Part shown: positions 9,442 through 17,153 of the stretch, one piece after another
Position numbering within the stretch: the stretch's first letter is position 1
Layout of the letters: every line of letters begins with the position of its first letter
Source of the DNA: Fen-1254 sp963769605
Lineage (GTDB): Bacteria; Bacteroidota; Ignavibacteria; UBA10030
NCBI GenBank assembly: GCA_963769605.1
Contig: CAVYML010000001.1
Location: 248,001 to 312,000 of the forward strand
Direction: 5' to 3'
DNA length: 64,000 bases
Made by a program: the position numbers and the translations under genes
The notes under the pieces: model-generated
Databases searched by the model: none
Seen by the model: only the letters and a program-made list of their open reading frames with translations
Told to the model about the DNA's origin: nothing

Positions 9442-10814
9442 GGGTCTTCTCCCAACTGAGTGGGTGAATTTTAGCAAAAAGATGAATAGCGATCAATAAT
9501 ATCAAGGTATTTACGTATTTTAGGAGTAAAAAAAGTTGATATATCTTTATGAGTAAAGACAAACGATTGAGCGATGCATATGGATTTTCAGGATTCGTTC
9601 CTTTACAGATTGTAAAAGGAATCTTTGGTGATCCTAAAGCAAGAGTGATCATACTGAAGCGTAGGACAAAAAAACAATTTGTCCCGCATGTGGCAAGGCG
9701 AACAGGAGTTTTTATGATCGCAAAAAGCGCCGTGTGCGCGATCTCTCCTGTGGCGATACACGGGTATTTCTGGAACTGGAAATACGCCGCGTCCAATGCC
9801 GGGGTTGCCGCAAGGTGAAGCAGGAGCAATTCGCCTTTTTGGCGAACAATCCGTTTTATACCAAGCGTTTTGCGATGTATATCGGAGAACGGTGCCGGAG
9901 TTCGAGTATCAGCGATGTTGCCAAAGAATTTCGTCTTGATTGGAAGACAGTGAAGGAACTGGACAAACAGTATATGCAGGAGCAACTTCGTCGTGCCACT
10001 AAAGCACGACCCAAGGTGATTGGCATTGACGAAATATCTGTACAAAAAGGACATACATACAGGATTGTCGTTAGTGATTTGGAGAGACGGCGTGCCATCT
10101 GGTTTGGTGGAAAGGATCGTTCTCAAGAGAGTATGAATATGTTTTATCAATGGCTTGGACCCTTGAAAACAAGGCGTATTCGGCTTGCAGTAATGGATAT
10201 GTGGAAGCCATTCGAAAAGGCAGCAGGTATCCACATCCCACAGGCAGCCATTCTTTATGACAAGTTCCATATCATTGGGCATTTAGGTGAGGCCATAGAC
10301 AAAATCCGTAAGCAAGAATATGCACGTCTCTCCGGTCATAAGCGGCAATTCATCAAGGGACAAAAATATCATCTTCTGTCTCATCGAGAGAATCTCACTC
10401 TTTCCGGAAAGAAGTCATTAAAAACTCTTCTTGAGGCAAATAAGCGTTTGAACATTGCTTATGTTCTCAAAGAATCATTCGGACAGCTTTGGGATTATAG
10501 CTCCGAAGCTTGGGCTCACAAGTTCTTTGACAACTGGAAAGCATCTCTTCGATGGCAGCGCTTGAAGCCGTATGAAGAGTTTGCTCATCTTATCGAACGA
10601 CACTGGGATGGCATTGCTGCCTTCTGTAAACCAGAGAATAAAGTCCCTCTTGGTTTTGTCGAAGGATTGAACAATAAGATTCGTATCATTCAACGTCGTG
10701 CATATGGTCTACGGGATGAAGAATATCTCCGACTCAAAATTTTAACTTGCATGCTGAACTAATAATGATACTCTCTTTTACCTGTTTTTCACCCACTCGC
10801 AAAGGAGAAGAGCC
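9442..10814 (+). mobile_element. ISL3-family insertion sequence, complete, with 8-bp target duplication
   Basis: The element is 1373 bp. Its left end GGGTCTTCTCC.....GAGTGGGTGAA pairs with the right end (reverse complement GGCTCTTCTCC.....GAGTGGGTGAA) at 21 of 27 positions. It is flanked on both sides by the direct repeat TTAATTCC (9434-9441 and 10815-10822); 8 bp is the usual duplication for ISL3. It has inserted into a dispersed intergenic repeat. The exact duplication argues for a recent insertion. Confidence 0.92.
9549..10762 (+). CDS. ISL3-family transposase, probably made by -1 frameshift in an A7 run
   Basis: The C-terminal part, read from about 9674, has the zinc finger (CPACGK, then CRGC) and the ISL3 DDE domain with GIDEISVQKG, VMDMWKPF and the final RRAYGLRDEEYLRL segment. 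The N-terminal part, starting at the ATG at 9549, is in another frame and reads on for 89 codons if no shift occurs. The switch falls exactly at A-AAA-AAA followed by C (9668-9675): slipping back one base after codon 9672-9674 gives ...RRTKK-TICPACGK, restoring the first zinc finger. The frame of the DDE part has a TAG at 9662, so it cannot start upstream. A single-base deletion is the alternative. Total product about 400 residues. Confidence 0.8.
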
Positions 10815-10909
10815 TTAATTCCCAATGTATAGTCCGACTCGCAGTCGGACAACTCTTATAGATGGGGATTTTGATCGTTCAATTACATGCTGTGGAGAAC
10901 CCATAGTTG

Positions 10910-11350
10910 TTAAGCCGCACGCGGCGAAGAGATTGCCAGCTTATAACCGTCCGGGTCCTTTAACCGGAACATGCGCGACCCCCAGGGCGTATCGGCCGGC
11001 TCCGATTCGAGTGTTCCGCCAAGCTCTTTAATCCGGTTTGCAATCTTATCGATATTCTGTTCTGTCGTAATTTGCAGCGAGAATCCTTCGCCTTTAATCC
11101 GATCCCATCCTTTGGCTCCGTCATCTTGATTTATCGAGATCCTCAAGTTCCCGGCTGTTAGCGCCACTGCTCGCAGTTTTCCATCACGTTCCATCTTGCG
11201 GTCGATGGTGAATCCCAGCACATCGTGATACCATGCAAGGCTTTTACTGAGATCCTTTACGGTCAATGAAACCGAAAGCATGGTGGCATGGAAGGTTTCA
11301 GATTCGCCATGCTTGGCGGCGTCATCAGGGATTGGTAAATTCGTATTCAT
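10910..11350 (-). CDS. VOC (glyoxalase/bleomycin-resistance) family protein
   Basis: 146 residues with one vicinal-oxygen-chelate domain: LSVSLTVKDLSKSLAWYHDVLGF at the start of the first beta-alpha-beta module and RMFRLKDPDGYKLAISSP at the end of the second. Such domains bind a divalent metal and act as isomerases, dioxygenases or drug-binding proteins; here the function is unassigned. The ATG has GGATTTC upstream on the minus strand. It is a single gene in an accessory region, next to a methyltransferase on the same strand. Confidence 0.8.
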   Translation of the reverse strand: MNTNLPIPDDAAKHGESETFHATMLSVSLTVKDLSKSLAWYHDVLGFTIDRKMERDGKLRAVALTAGNLRISINQDDGAKGWDRIKGEGFSLQITTEQNIDKIANRIKELGGTLESEPADTPWGSRMFRLKDPDGYKLAISSPRAA

Positions 11351-11566
11351 AAGAAATCCTTTCTATGGTTTTTAAACATTTAAATTTGTGCATGACAATT
11401 TTTCCAAAATGGTTAGAAATTTCAAATTGTTTCGAAGGCCATACCTCCGGGATAATGTCTGAAACGAGTTTATAATAAAATATTTAAGCTTGTTATGCAC
11501 AGTTGCTCAAGTCATGTCTTAGAAAAAAAACCAAACGCGCTGTTTGATTTCTTTTGGAAAACGCCG

Positions 11567-12580
11567 CTAAGACTTCATCCCGGTCATAAGGTCTGTTCCG
11601 AACTGGGTTTTCTTCTTGCTGATTTTCTTGAACCCGGCGTCCTGCATCCAACTATGTACCTCCGATTCCGTGTATGAATCGCCTTCGGTCGTGCCTACCA
11701 GCATGTTGAGCGAGAAGTATGCTCCTGCTGCCGGTGAGGTTCGATCGCTGTTCATTATATAATCCAGCACTACCAGGCGGCCGCCGGGGTTCAGTGCATC
11801 GAATGCCTTCTTAAACAATTGCCTATTTATTTCTGACGAATTGCTATGGATAACCGCGGACATGAATACGAGATCAAAACCGCTCACTAAAGGATCCATT
11901 GTGTAATCACCCCCGACCACGCTAATCAGATTGCCGAGGTTCTCTGCATCGATATAGGTTTTTGTCAACCCTATAACATTCGGCAGATCAAAAATTACAG
12001 CGCTCATTTCTTTTTTCGCACGCACGAACGCCATTGAAAACACCCCCGATCCTCCTCCTACATCGAGGACACGTTTTACTCCTTTCAGGTTGATCAATTT
12101 GACGACAGCCGGAGCCTGATGGATCGCGCGCATGTGCATGGCTGCGATGAAAGCTTCCGACCAGTCCACACCGTGGTCATTCGCCTGATCACGTACAATC
12201 ACTGATGACCCCTTGCGCACAGCATCCGTAAGAGTGCTCCAGGAGCGCCACAGTCCGACCTGATGCATTAATCCTCCAAGGTAATCAGGTTCTCCTTTGA
12301 CAAGGAAACGAGATGTAAGAGGGGTATTAGAAAATTTCCCTTTCTTCTTCACAAGATACCCCGAGGCACAAAGAGCGTTCAGCAGCCTATCAGTTGCCCG
12401 CGGATTTGTCTCCGCTAATTGCGCAGCTTCTTCGGAAGATTTCCAACCGTCGTCAAGGATCGAAAAAAGATCGAGCTCGAAAGCAGTCAGCAGAACCCGC
12501 GCTTCTCGAAAGGCATATACTGAATCCATTATTGTGGATGGAGAGAGTTCTGCTTTTTTTTCGGATTTGTGTCTTGCCAT
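11567..12580 (-). CDS. Class I SAM-dependent O-methyltransferase (O-methyltransferase family 2)
   Basis: 337 residues. Residues ~20-95 form the N-terminal dimerisation/winged-helix domain (FELDLFSILDDG, AQLAETNPRATDRLLNALCASGYL). The SAM-binding glycine motif LDVGGGSG is at 172-178, and the post-motif GGRLVVLDYIMN follows near 270. This is the architecture of acetylserotonin- or small-molecule O-methyltransferases such as those of secondary metabolism. The acceptor is unknown. GGAGGGA precedes the start well on the minus strand. No biosynthetic partner genes are adjacent. Confidence 0.85.
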   Translation of the reverse strand: MARHKSEKKAELSPSTIMDSVYAFREARVLLTAFELDLFSILDDGWKSSEEAAQLAETNPRATDRLLNALCASGYLVKKKGKFSNTPLTSRFLVKGEPDYLGGLMHQVGLWRSWSTLTDAVRKGSSVIVRDQANDHGVDWSEAFIAAMHMRAIHQAPAVVKLINLKGVKRVLDVGGGSGVFSMAFVRAKKEMSAVIFDLPNVIGLTKTYIDAENLGNLISVVGGDYTMDPLVSGFDLVFMSAVIHSNSSEINRQLFKKAFDALNPGGRLVVLDYIMNSDRTSPAAGAYFSLNMLVGTTEGDSYTESEVHSWMQDAGFKKISKKKTQFGTDLMTGMKS

Positions 12581-12701
12581 GATTCCCTCCTGCTTTCCAA
12601 ATTTGCGTTGTCACTATAAACTTACTTACGCCTTAACTTACTGAATCAGAAGGGCAGAAGCAATTAACAGTTCTTAATTATTCTGATATGATACGGCAAA
12701 T

Positions 12702-12806
12702 ATGGATCCTAATGAGTTTGTGCGTGATTCCAAGAACAAGCTGAATAAATGCTTCTACATCGAGAGACGCCGGGTATCCAAACAAGTCGAGAGGAAGGTT
12801 TTATAA
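12702..12806 (+). CDS. Possible 34-residue ORF, unrecognised
   Basis: An ATG reads MDPNEFVRDSKNKLNKCFYI and stops after 34 codons. It is basic and helix-prone but has no strong ribosome site and no family I recognise. It may be a fragment of a lost gene. Listed because it is the only coherent reading in this gap. Confidence 0.15.
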   Translation: MDPNEFVRDSKNKLNKCFYIERRRVSKQVERKVL

Positions 12807-12855
12807 TGCGTGAGTTTTAAATTGTAAATTAATTTACCGCCACGAACTTCTGTAG

Positions 12856-13034
12856 GAGGTTGTCCAAAAAGAAAAAATTACGGTAGGACAAACATTCCTG
12901 TTCGTCGTTTTTCATCAATATTGAACAGGCGTGACTATGTCAACAGTCAGGCAGGCCTGCCTGCGTGATTGCGTCAGCAGTCAGTCAGGCAAGAATGCCT
13001 ATCCTACCAACAAATGAACTTTTTGGACAGTCTC
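12856..13034. mobile_element. MITE-like element, 179 bp, nested inverted repeats
   Basis: The outer ends GAGGTTGTCCAAAAAG (12856-12871) and its partner at 13019-13034 (reverse complement GAGACTGTCCAAAAAG) match at 14 of 16 bases. An inner pair GGTAGGA/TCCTACC and a central palindrome GGCAGGCCTGCC make most of it foldable. There is no coding capacity; a reading through 12965-13174 crosses the element and is not credible. No transposase with these ends lies in the window, and no clear target duplication was seen. Confidence 0.6.
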
Positions 13035-13050
13035 AGCATCCCGCGACCAT

Positions 13051-13127
13051 CCCGAAAACATCTTCGATGTTTCCGGGACAAGTTCGTCGCGGCTACAGAA
13101 TGATATTGGACGTCGTCCGCGACGAAC
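13051..13127. repeat. Two adjacent hairpins
   Basis: CCCGAAAACATC (13051) pairs with GATGTTTCCGGG (13066) at 11 of 12 bases around a 3-base loop. Just after it GTTCGTCGCGG (13082) and CCGCGACGAAC (13117) form a perfect 11-bp inverted repeat with a 24-base spacer. Together with the MITE they fill the gap in front of the SUMF1-like gene's 3' end. They could be a terminator or another small mobile repeat; there is no T-run after either. Confidence 0.5.
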
Positions 13128-13195
13128 ATCTGCAATGGGATATCTATGAACTAGTTGTAAATCAGTTTTCATAATTCGCTGAGTAAAAGTTTTTA

Positions 13196-14368
13196 CTATT
13201 TCATTAGCAGCATTTTTTTCGTCTCGACAAAGCGATTATTTGGGTTATCTATCGAAGCTGCTTCGATGCGATAGAAATACATCCCAGATGCCACATTTGC
13301 ATTCCAGACCACCGATTGATATCCTGCCTGCTGCTCAGCATCGGTAAGAACTTTTACAACCTGACCAAGCATATTGTAGATAACAATCCTCACAAAACTT
13401 CGTGCCGGCAGCCCATACTGGATTGTTGTGGAAGGATTAAAAGGATCGGGATAGTTTTGATTTAAAGAAAAGTTTAAAGGAATATCCCGGCTCATTTTTC
13501 CTATTCCATTGCCGGTTCCGATTGTCTGTGCACAACGGAATCCGTAAGTGCCGTAGCTGCGGTAGTTCGACATGACGAAGTCATCGCCGCGATAGGTAAC
13601 GCGTTGGCTGCCGTCGTCGTAATAGAACGATCCGCCCCGCATAACACGGTTGCTTCCGATTACAGGACCTTTCGGGTCGGTTTGTGCTCCGATCGAATAA
13701 GCTCCATACCAATCAAAACACCATTCATAAATATTGCCGCTCATATCGTAAATGCCGAGTTCATTTGGAGCCTTTGTCCCGACAGTGTGTGTTGAAAAGC
13801 CGGAATTGGCGGCATCCCATGCTACATCTCCTTTCGTATTACTGCCGCTGTAAGTATATCCTAAACTGTTGTTTCCACCCCTTGCTGCAAATTCCCATTC
13901 CGCTTCTGTCGGTAATCGATAACCGTTTGCATTCCATTTTACAGCATCAGCGGCTAGATCTATATCACCGATGCGATATACTGTGTCTAATGTACTGCTT
14001 GTATAGTATACCGGAGGAAAACCGTTTTTTTCCGAACGTGCATTACACCACTTTACTATATCGTACCAGTTCACACCTGTGATCGGATTGTTTGTTCCGG
14101 TGTGATTGAATCCGTTGGTCCCCGCCACTAAATCGGTGTAGCCGTGAGTCAGTGCCCAATTGTAAACCTCCGTCCACTTCTCGTATGTTACCTCATATTC
14201 GTCGATATTAAATGAACCGAGTGTTACCGGATGCTGAGGAATTGCCCCATTATCAAGGGAATCAGCGCTTCCCATTTGAAATGTGCCTGCGGTGACTTGA
14301 ACCATATCCTGACTAAATGATAATGAAGCAATTATTGAACACAGCATGCAAACAAATAATTTTTTCAT
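13196..14368 (-). CDS. Secreted SUMF1/FGE-fold protein with T9SS type A sorting domain
   Basis: 390 residues: a signal peptide (MKKLFVCMLCSIIASLSFSQ), then a formylglycine-generating-enzyme fold from ~22 to 290 (FQMGS, EVTYEKW, GYRLPTEAEWEFAARGG, GNIYEWCFDWYG, RVMRGGSF). Residues ~300-390 are a T9SS sorting domain with LNQNYPDPFNPSTTIQYGLP, a VYN-like IYNMLGQVV strand and MYFYRIEA. In active FGE a copper-binding cysteine follows RGGSW; here that stretch is RGGSFYYDDGSQRVTYR with no cysteine, so it is probably not a sulfatase activator but a structural or ligand-binding member. It should be exported and attached to the cell surface or released by T9SS. Confidence 0.85.
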   Translation of the reverse strand: MKKLFVCMLCSIIASLSFSQDMVQVTAGTFQMGSADSLDNGAIPQHPVTLGSFNIDEYEVTYEKWTEVYNWALTHGYTDLVAGTNGFNHTGTNNPITGVNWYDIVKWCNARSEKNGFPPVYYTSSTLDTVYRIGDIDLAADAVKWNANGYRLPTEAEWEFAARGGNNSLGYTYSGSNTKGDVAWDAANSGFSTHTVGTKAPNELGIYDMSGNIYEWCFDWYGAYSIGAQTDPKGPVIGSNRVMRGGSFYYDDGSQRVTYRGDDFVMSNYRSYGTYGFRCAQTIGTGNGIGKMSRDIPLNFSLNQNYPDPFNPSTTIQYGLPARSFVRIVIYNMLGQVVKVLTDAEQQAGYQSVVWNANVASGMYFYRIEAASIDNPNNRFVETKKMLLMK

Positions 14369-14683
14369 ATTGTGTCCTCCAAAACGATGAGATGATGAAT
14401 ATCAAAAAGTCGAACCTTGTATCTATATTCGTCCTAAATTTATTTAGGGTCTCTTCTCCATCTGTTCTCCGGTACAAAGAAAACGCGCAGATAAGTATTC
14501 CTTAAACCGAAAGAACCTACGCTTTATTTATTCCAATTTCAACAACGATGCGGCTCCTGCGGCGAATGCGCATTGGAAGTTTTCCGGTTTATTAGTCCAG
14601 CTGTACGGTGTTGCTGGGACGCAGTAATTCATGACAGTCAGTTAAAGCTCAATTTACTGCGAAGATAATTTGAAGTGTTATAT

Positions 14684-14880
14684 TTACGGATGACCTGAAT
14701 GAATTGTTATTGTAGTATCTTCCCAAATATCCTGCAATGGTTTTTTTTGTTCAAGCGGGTCAATCGAATCGGGTTTTTTATAAATAGAATTTCGCCGCCC
14801 GGTTTTATAAGCGAAGTATAGGGAAGCGCGTCCGGCCAGTTTTTAATCAGATGGGACTCCATTGAGTCTCGATCTTTGAA
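14684..14880 (-). pseudogene. Fragment of a thioredoxin-like (TlpA/AhpC-TSA type) protein
   Basis: Minus-strand reading from 14880 gives FKDRDSMESHLIKNWPDALP, then YTSLIKPGGEILFIK, which is the typical strand of a TlpA-like thioredoxin fold leading into cis-Pro and the GEIL hairpin. At a run AAAAAACCC the frame must shift to continue as PDSIDPLEQKKPLQDIWED to the TAA at 14684. A stop codon lies directly upstream (TAA just before the TGC codon), and no CxxC part remains. It is therefore a broken C-terminal remnant. The family call rests on pattern recognition only. Confidence 0.5.
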
Positions 14881-15401
14881 GCATTACTGATAGGCTCAGA
14901 CATCTTTTTGAACATAGGTGGAACAGGAGAGAATCAAGGTCTCTAAAAAAAATATTCTGGAATATTTTCTTGATTCTCTATGAAAAATTGATTTCTATAA
15001 TTTTTGGTTTGTAGAAAACATGCATCCCAATGAGCGATTTTACGACTAAATTGCCATTGCATTCGTTATAAAATCTCACTAATGTTGCTTCAGAAATAAG
15101 CCGGATTCGGGAGAATTTAGGCTTTCAAACCGTTCCGGGAAAACAAATTAATTTTTGATGATTATTATCAGAGATAAATATCATAATTGAATCGAAGGGT
15201 ATTCAACAGATGATGAAATTATGGTGTTCCAATTATATTACGATAAAGATCATAGTGAATGCGCATTGATTTGGAAGAATTCATCGCTCTCTGAGCACCA
15301 TCGGAGGATAACGGAGAAAAGTTTATCGGGATCTATTTATAACAAATTAATTAACTTCAGTTAAGTTTGAGCGGTTGATAAATAAATCGGGAGACAATAA
15401 T
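14881..15401. other. Non-coding stretch with a long hairpin
   Basis: No credible gene. AGAGAATCAAG (14928-14938) and CTTGATTCTCT (14969-14979) are a perfect 11-bp inverted repeat, and AAAATATT/AATATTTT forms an inner 8-bp stem, giving one bulged hairpin. Downstream is AT-rich sequence probably holding the promoter of the next gene. Confidence 0.5.
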
Positions 15402-15770
15402 ATGGCAGGTGTATACGAACTTGAGTATAAAGGTAAAGCAATTTTCTGTATGGATATTTCAGGCCTGCAATCAAAGGATATACAAGAATTTTATAAACAT
15501 GTGAACCATGCCGAAGAAATGATCCGGAAGCATCCTCCCAAATCGCTTTTGGTTATTACAGAGGTAACAAATACAGGATTTGATACGGCAGTGGCCGGCA
15601 TTATTAAAGATTATGCTCAGCACAACACGCCTTATGTAAAAGCGAGTGCAGTAGTTGGAATTGTGGGATGGTCTAAAATCATCTTGACCGCAATAAAAAC
15701 TGCGACAGGGAGAGATTTCTATTTAGCGGATACGATGGAAGACGCGAAGGAGTGGTTGGTAAAACAATAA
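15402..15770 (+). CDS. SpoIIAA-like/STAS-like small protein
   Basis: 122 residues from the ATG at 15402, chosen because GGGAG stands eight bases before it; a longer frame from 15375 adds nine poorly supported residues. The pattern of alternating strands and helices (YKGKAIFCMDISGLQ, KSLLVITEVTNTGF, YVKASAVVGIVGWSKIILTA, DFYLADTMEDAKEWLVKQ) matches SpoIIAA-like proteins, which have a STAS-type fold. In that group the last segment resembles LFDDLEEAKEWL. Function is unknown; possibly a regulatory or lipid-associated domain. Confidence 0.6.
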   Translation: MAGVYELEYKGKAIFCMDISGLQSKDIQEFYKHVNHAEEMIRKHPPKSLLVITEVTNTGFDTAVAGIIKDYAQHNTPYVKASAVVGIVGWSKIILTAIKTATGRDFYLADTMEDAKEWLVKQ

Positions 15771-15978
15771 AATCCGGATAAACCGCGGCTTATGAAACAA
15801 TAATCCGTTTCGCTGAAGTTATTATAGATCTTGCTATCAGGTTTTAAAGTGCCGGCTAACCAAGACGCAAGCCGACGGAATAAGCTGAGTGGCAAAGTTA
15901 ATCAACATAACATTTAGATGCATCGTTCACCTGAACAAGCACGGATAAAATCATTAACTTTAAGGCGCACATTCAATA

Positions 15979-16395
15979 ATGGAATATCACAACATGGATA
16001 AAAAAGTCAAATGGTTGAGGGCAAGTTATTGGACTGGCGCGGTCATCGATGCTTTAGCAGCCGTTCAAATGCTATCGCCGAATATCTTTGCCGTTACCAA
16101 TAAATTAAATGATTTTCATCCTGCAAGAGAATATCGTTATGCAATGGGGATGGGGGCTTCGCTCATGATTGGCTGGACAGTCTTATTATTGTGGGCAGAT
16201 CGAAAGCCGCTCGAACGGAAGGGAGTATTGGGAATCACGATCATCCCTGTCATTTTTGGTATGATTATAAATGAAATAATCGGAGTTCAATCTCAATTTA
16301 TTTCTGCCGGGACAATGGTACCGATTTGGATTCTACAATCCAGTCTTATCCTATTCTTCGGATTTAGTTACTTTAATGCCAGAGGCGCTCATTGA
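15979..16395 (+). CDS. Hypothetical four-helix membrane protein
   Basis: 138 residues with hydrophobic segments at about 18-40, 57-76, 83-103 and 108-132. The N-terminus carries lysines and the loop after helix 1 is polar (NKLNDFHPAREYRYAMG). I do not recognise a family with confidence. An alternative start is the second Met (residue 6). It shares no overlap with neighbours and lies between a SpoIIAA-like gene and a long gap. Confidence 0.6.
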   Translation: MEYHNMDKKVKWLRASYWTGAVIDALAAVQMLSPNIFAVTNKLNDFHPAREYRYAMGMGASLMIGWTVLLLWADRKPLERKGVLGITIIPVIFGMIINEIIGVQSQFISAGTMVPIWILQSSLILFFGFSYFNARGAH

Positions 16396-16614
16396 CGGCT
16401 CATTGACGAAGAGAGCATGCATGCATCACTCCGCACGTGGAAAGGAAGGAATGGTGCACACGCGGAAATTTGCAATTGAAAGGTTATCAGCACAGCAGTT
16501 CAGCGGTTTGCTGAGACTGCAGAGAATAAAATTATTTAAATCTGTTATTATATAATATTGATATGCTTTGTATTGCTCATTGCATCTTGTAAAAAAAAGG
16601 AAGTACTGCTTTCT

Positions 16615-16737
16615 ATGGAAGAGAAGACACGTCGATTTATTGTTCGACACAATATTGAATGGCTAAACAACGCTCATGTCGTAGATGATGCATTGAGAGC
16701 CATAAAAAAGGATAGTGTTTATTTTATTCGAGTGTGA
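16615..16737 (+). CDS. Possible 40-residue protein, unrecognised
   Basis: Reads MEEKTRRFIVRHNIEWLNNA followed by HVVDDALRAIKKDSVYFIRV and TGA. The composition is protein-like, with two amphipathic stretches, and AAGGAAG lies about ten bases upstream of the ATG. No family recognised; it may be a fragment of a larger lost gene. Confidence 0.25.
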   Translation: MEEKTRRFIVRHNIEWLNNAHVVDDALRAIKKDSVYFIRV

Positions 16738-16808
16738 TGTATTTCTTTAACTGTTCCGGGTGTGAGAGATTACTACGAACGATATGAACATAAAATTTTA
16801 ATAAAACC

Positions 16809-16915
16809 TCTAGAGACGCGGACGAAAAGTCGGTTCCGTGGGAATTCGTATCTCATTATAAGACGGATTCGCGACATTTATTTTCAACTCATGAGTTCTC
16901 GTCCACGTCTCTAGA
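16809..16915 (+). repeat. Copy B of the ~107-bp inverted-end repeat, best preserved
   Basis: Ends are TCTAGAGACGCGGACGA on the left and TCGTCCACGTCTCTAGA on the right, inverted repeats differing at one base over 17. Internal blocks AAAGTCGGTT, GAATTCGTATCTCAT and CAACTCATGAGTTCTCGTCC are shared with copies at 1071, 19701 and 26125. It has no coding capacity. Confidence 0.85.
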
Positions 16916-17153
16916 TGGGACTGGTGATGTAATTCAGAACGATGATGACAATCAAATCAATTATTTAGCAAGTCAATCTGCTTTGCAATTTAATGTCATC
17001 ATTTTGGCAAATCTGAAAAATTGTTTTTTTACGGTCTCTATGAGCAGCGCGGACTGGAGCGGCCGGCGGAGAGTCGCGAAATTAGATTTTGGAGTATAGA
17101 ATTTAAGGGGCGATGCCGGCGTTCAACCCATAAGAAAAACAAGGAAGATTTTT

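Larger units (their letters stand above)
9400..10892 (+). repeat. Second dispersed repeat family, copy 1, split by the ISL3 element
   Basis: The left part (9400-9441, starting CGTATTTTGAAATAAACGC) and right part (10815-10892, with GTCCGACTCGCAGTCGGAC and GATTTTGATCGTTCAATTAC) join across the IS to match the uninterrupted copy at 25908-26021 and the more diverged one at 54271-54399. The hairpin GTCCGACT-CGC-AGTCGGAC is perfect in this copy. Confidence 0.75.
16396..17153. other. 758-bp gap: small ORF, a repeat copy and an unassigned open stretch
   Basis: It holds the small ORF at 16615 and the repeat at 16809-16915. Past the repeat, one plus frame is open to the TAG at 17098 and reads GDVIQNDDDNQINYLASQSA and further in a protein-like way but without a start codon, so it may be a remnant of an unknown gene. 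Nothing else is supported. Confidence 0.4.

Noticed and set aside
12965..13174. 69-codon plus ORF
   Set aside because: It crosses the right end of a MITE-like element and two hairpins; composition is that of palindromic repeats.
16426..16650. 74-codon minus ORF
   Set aside because: Low-complexity reading without a ribosome site, overlapping a more plausible small plus ORF.
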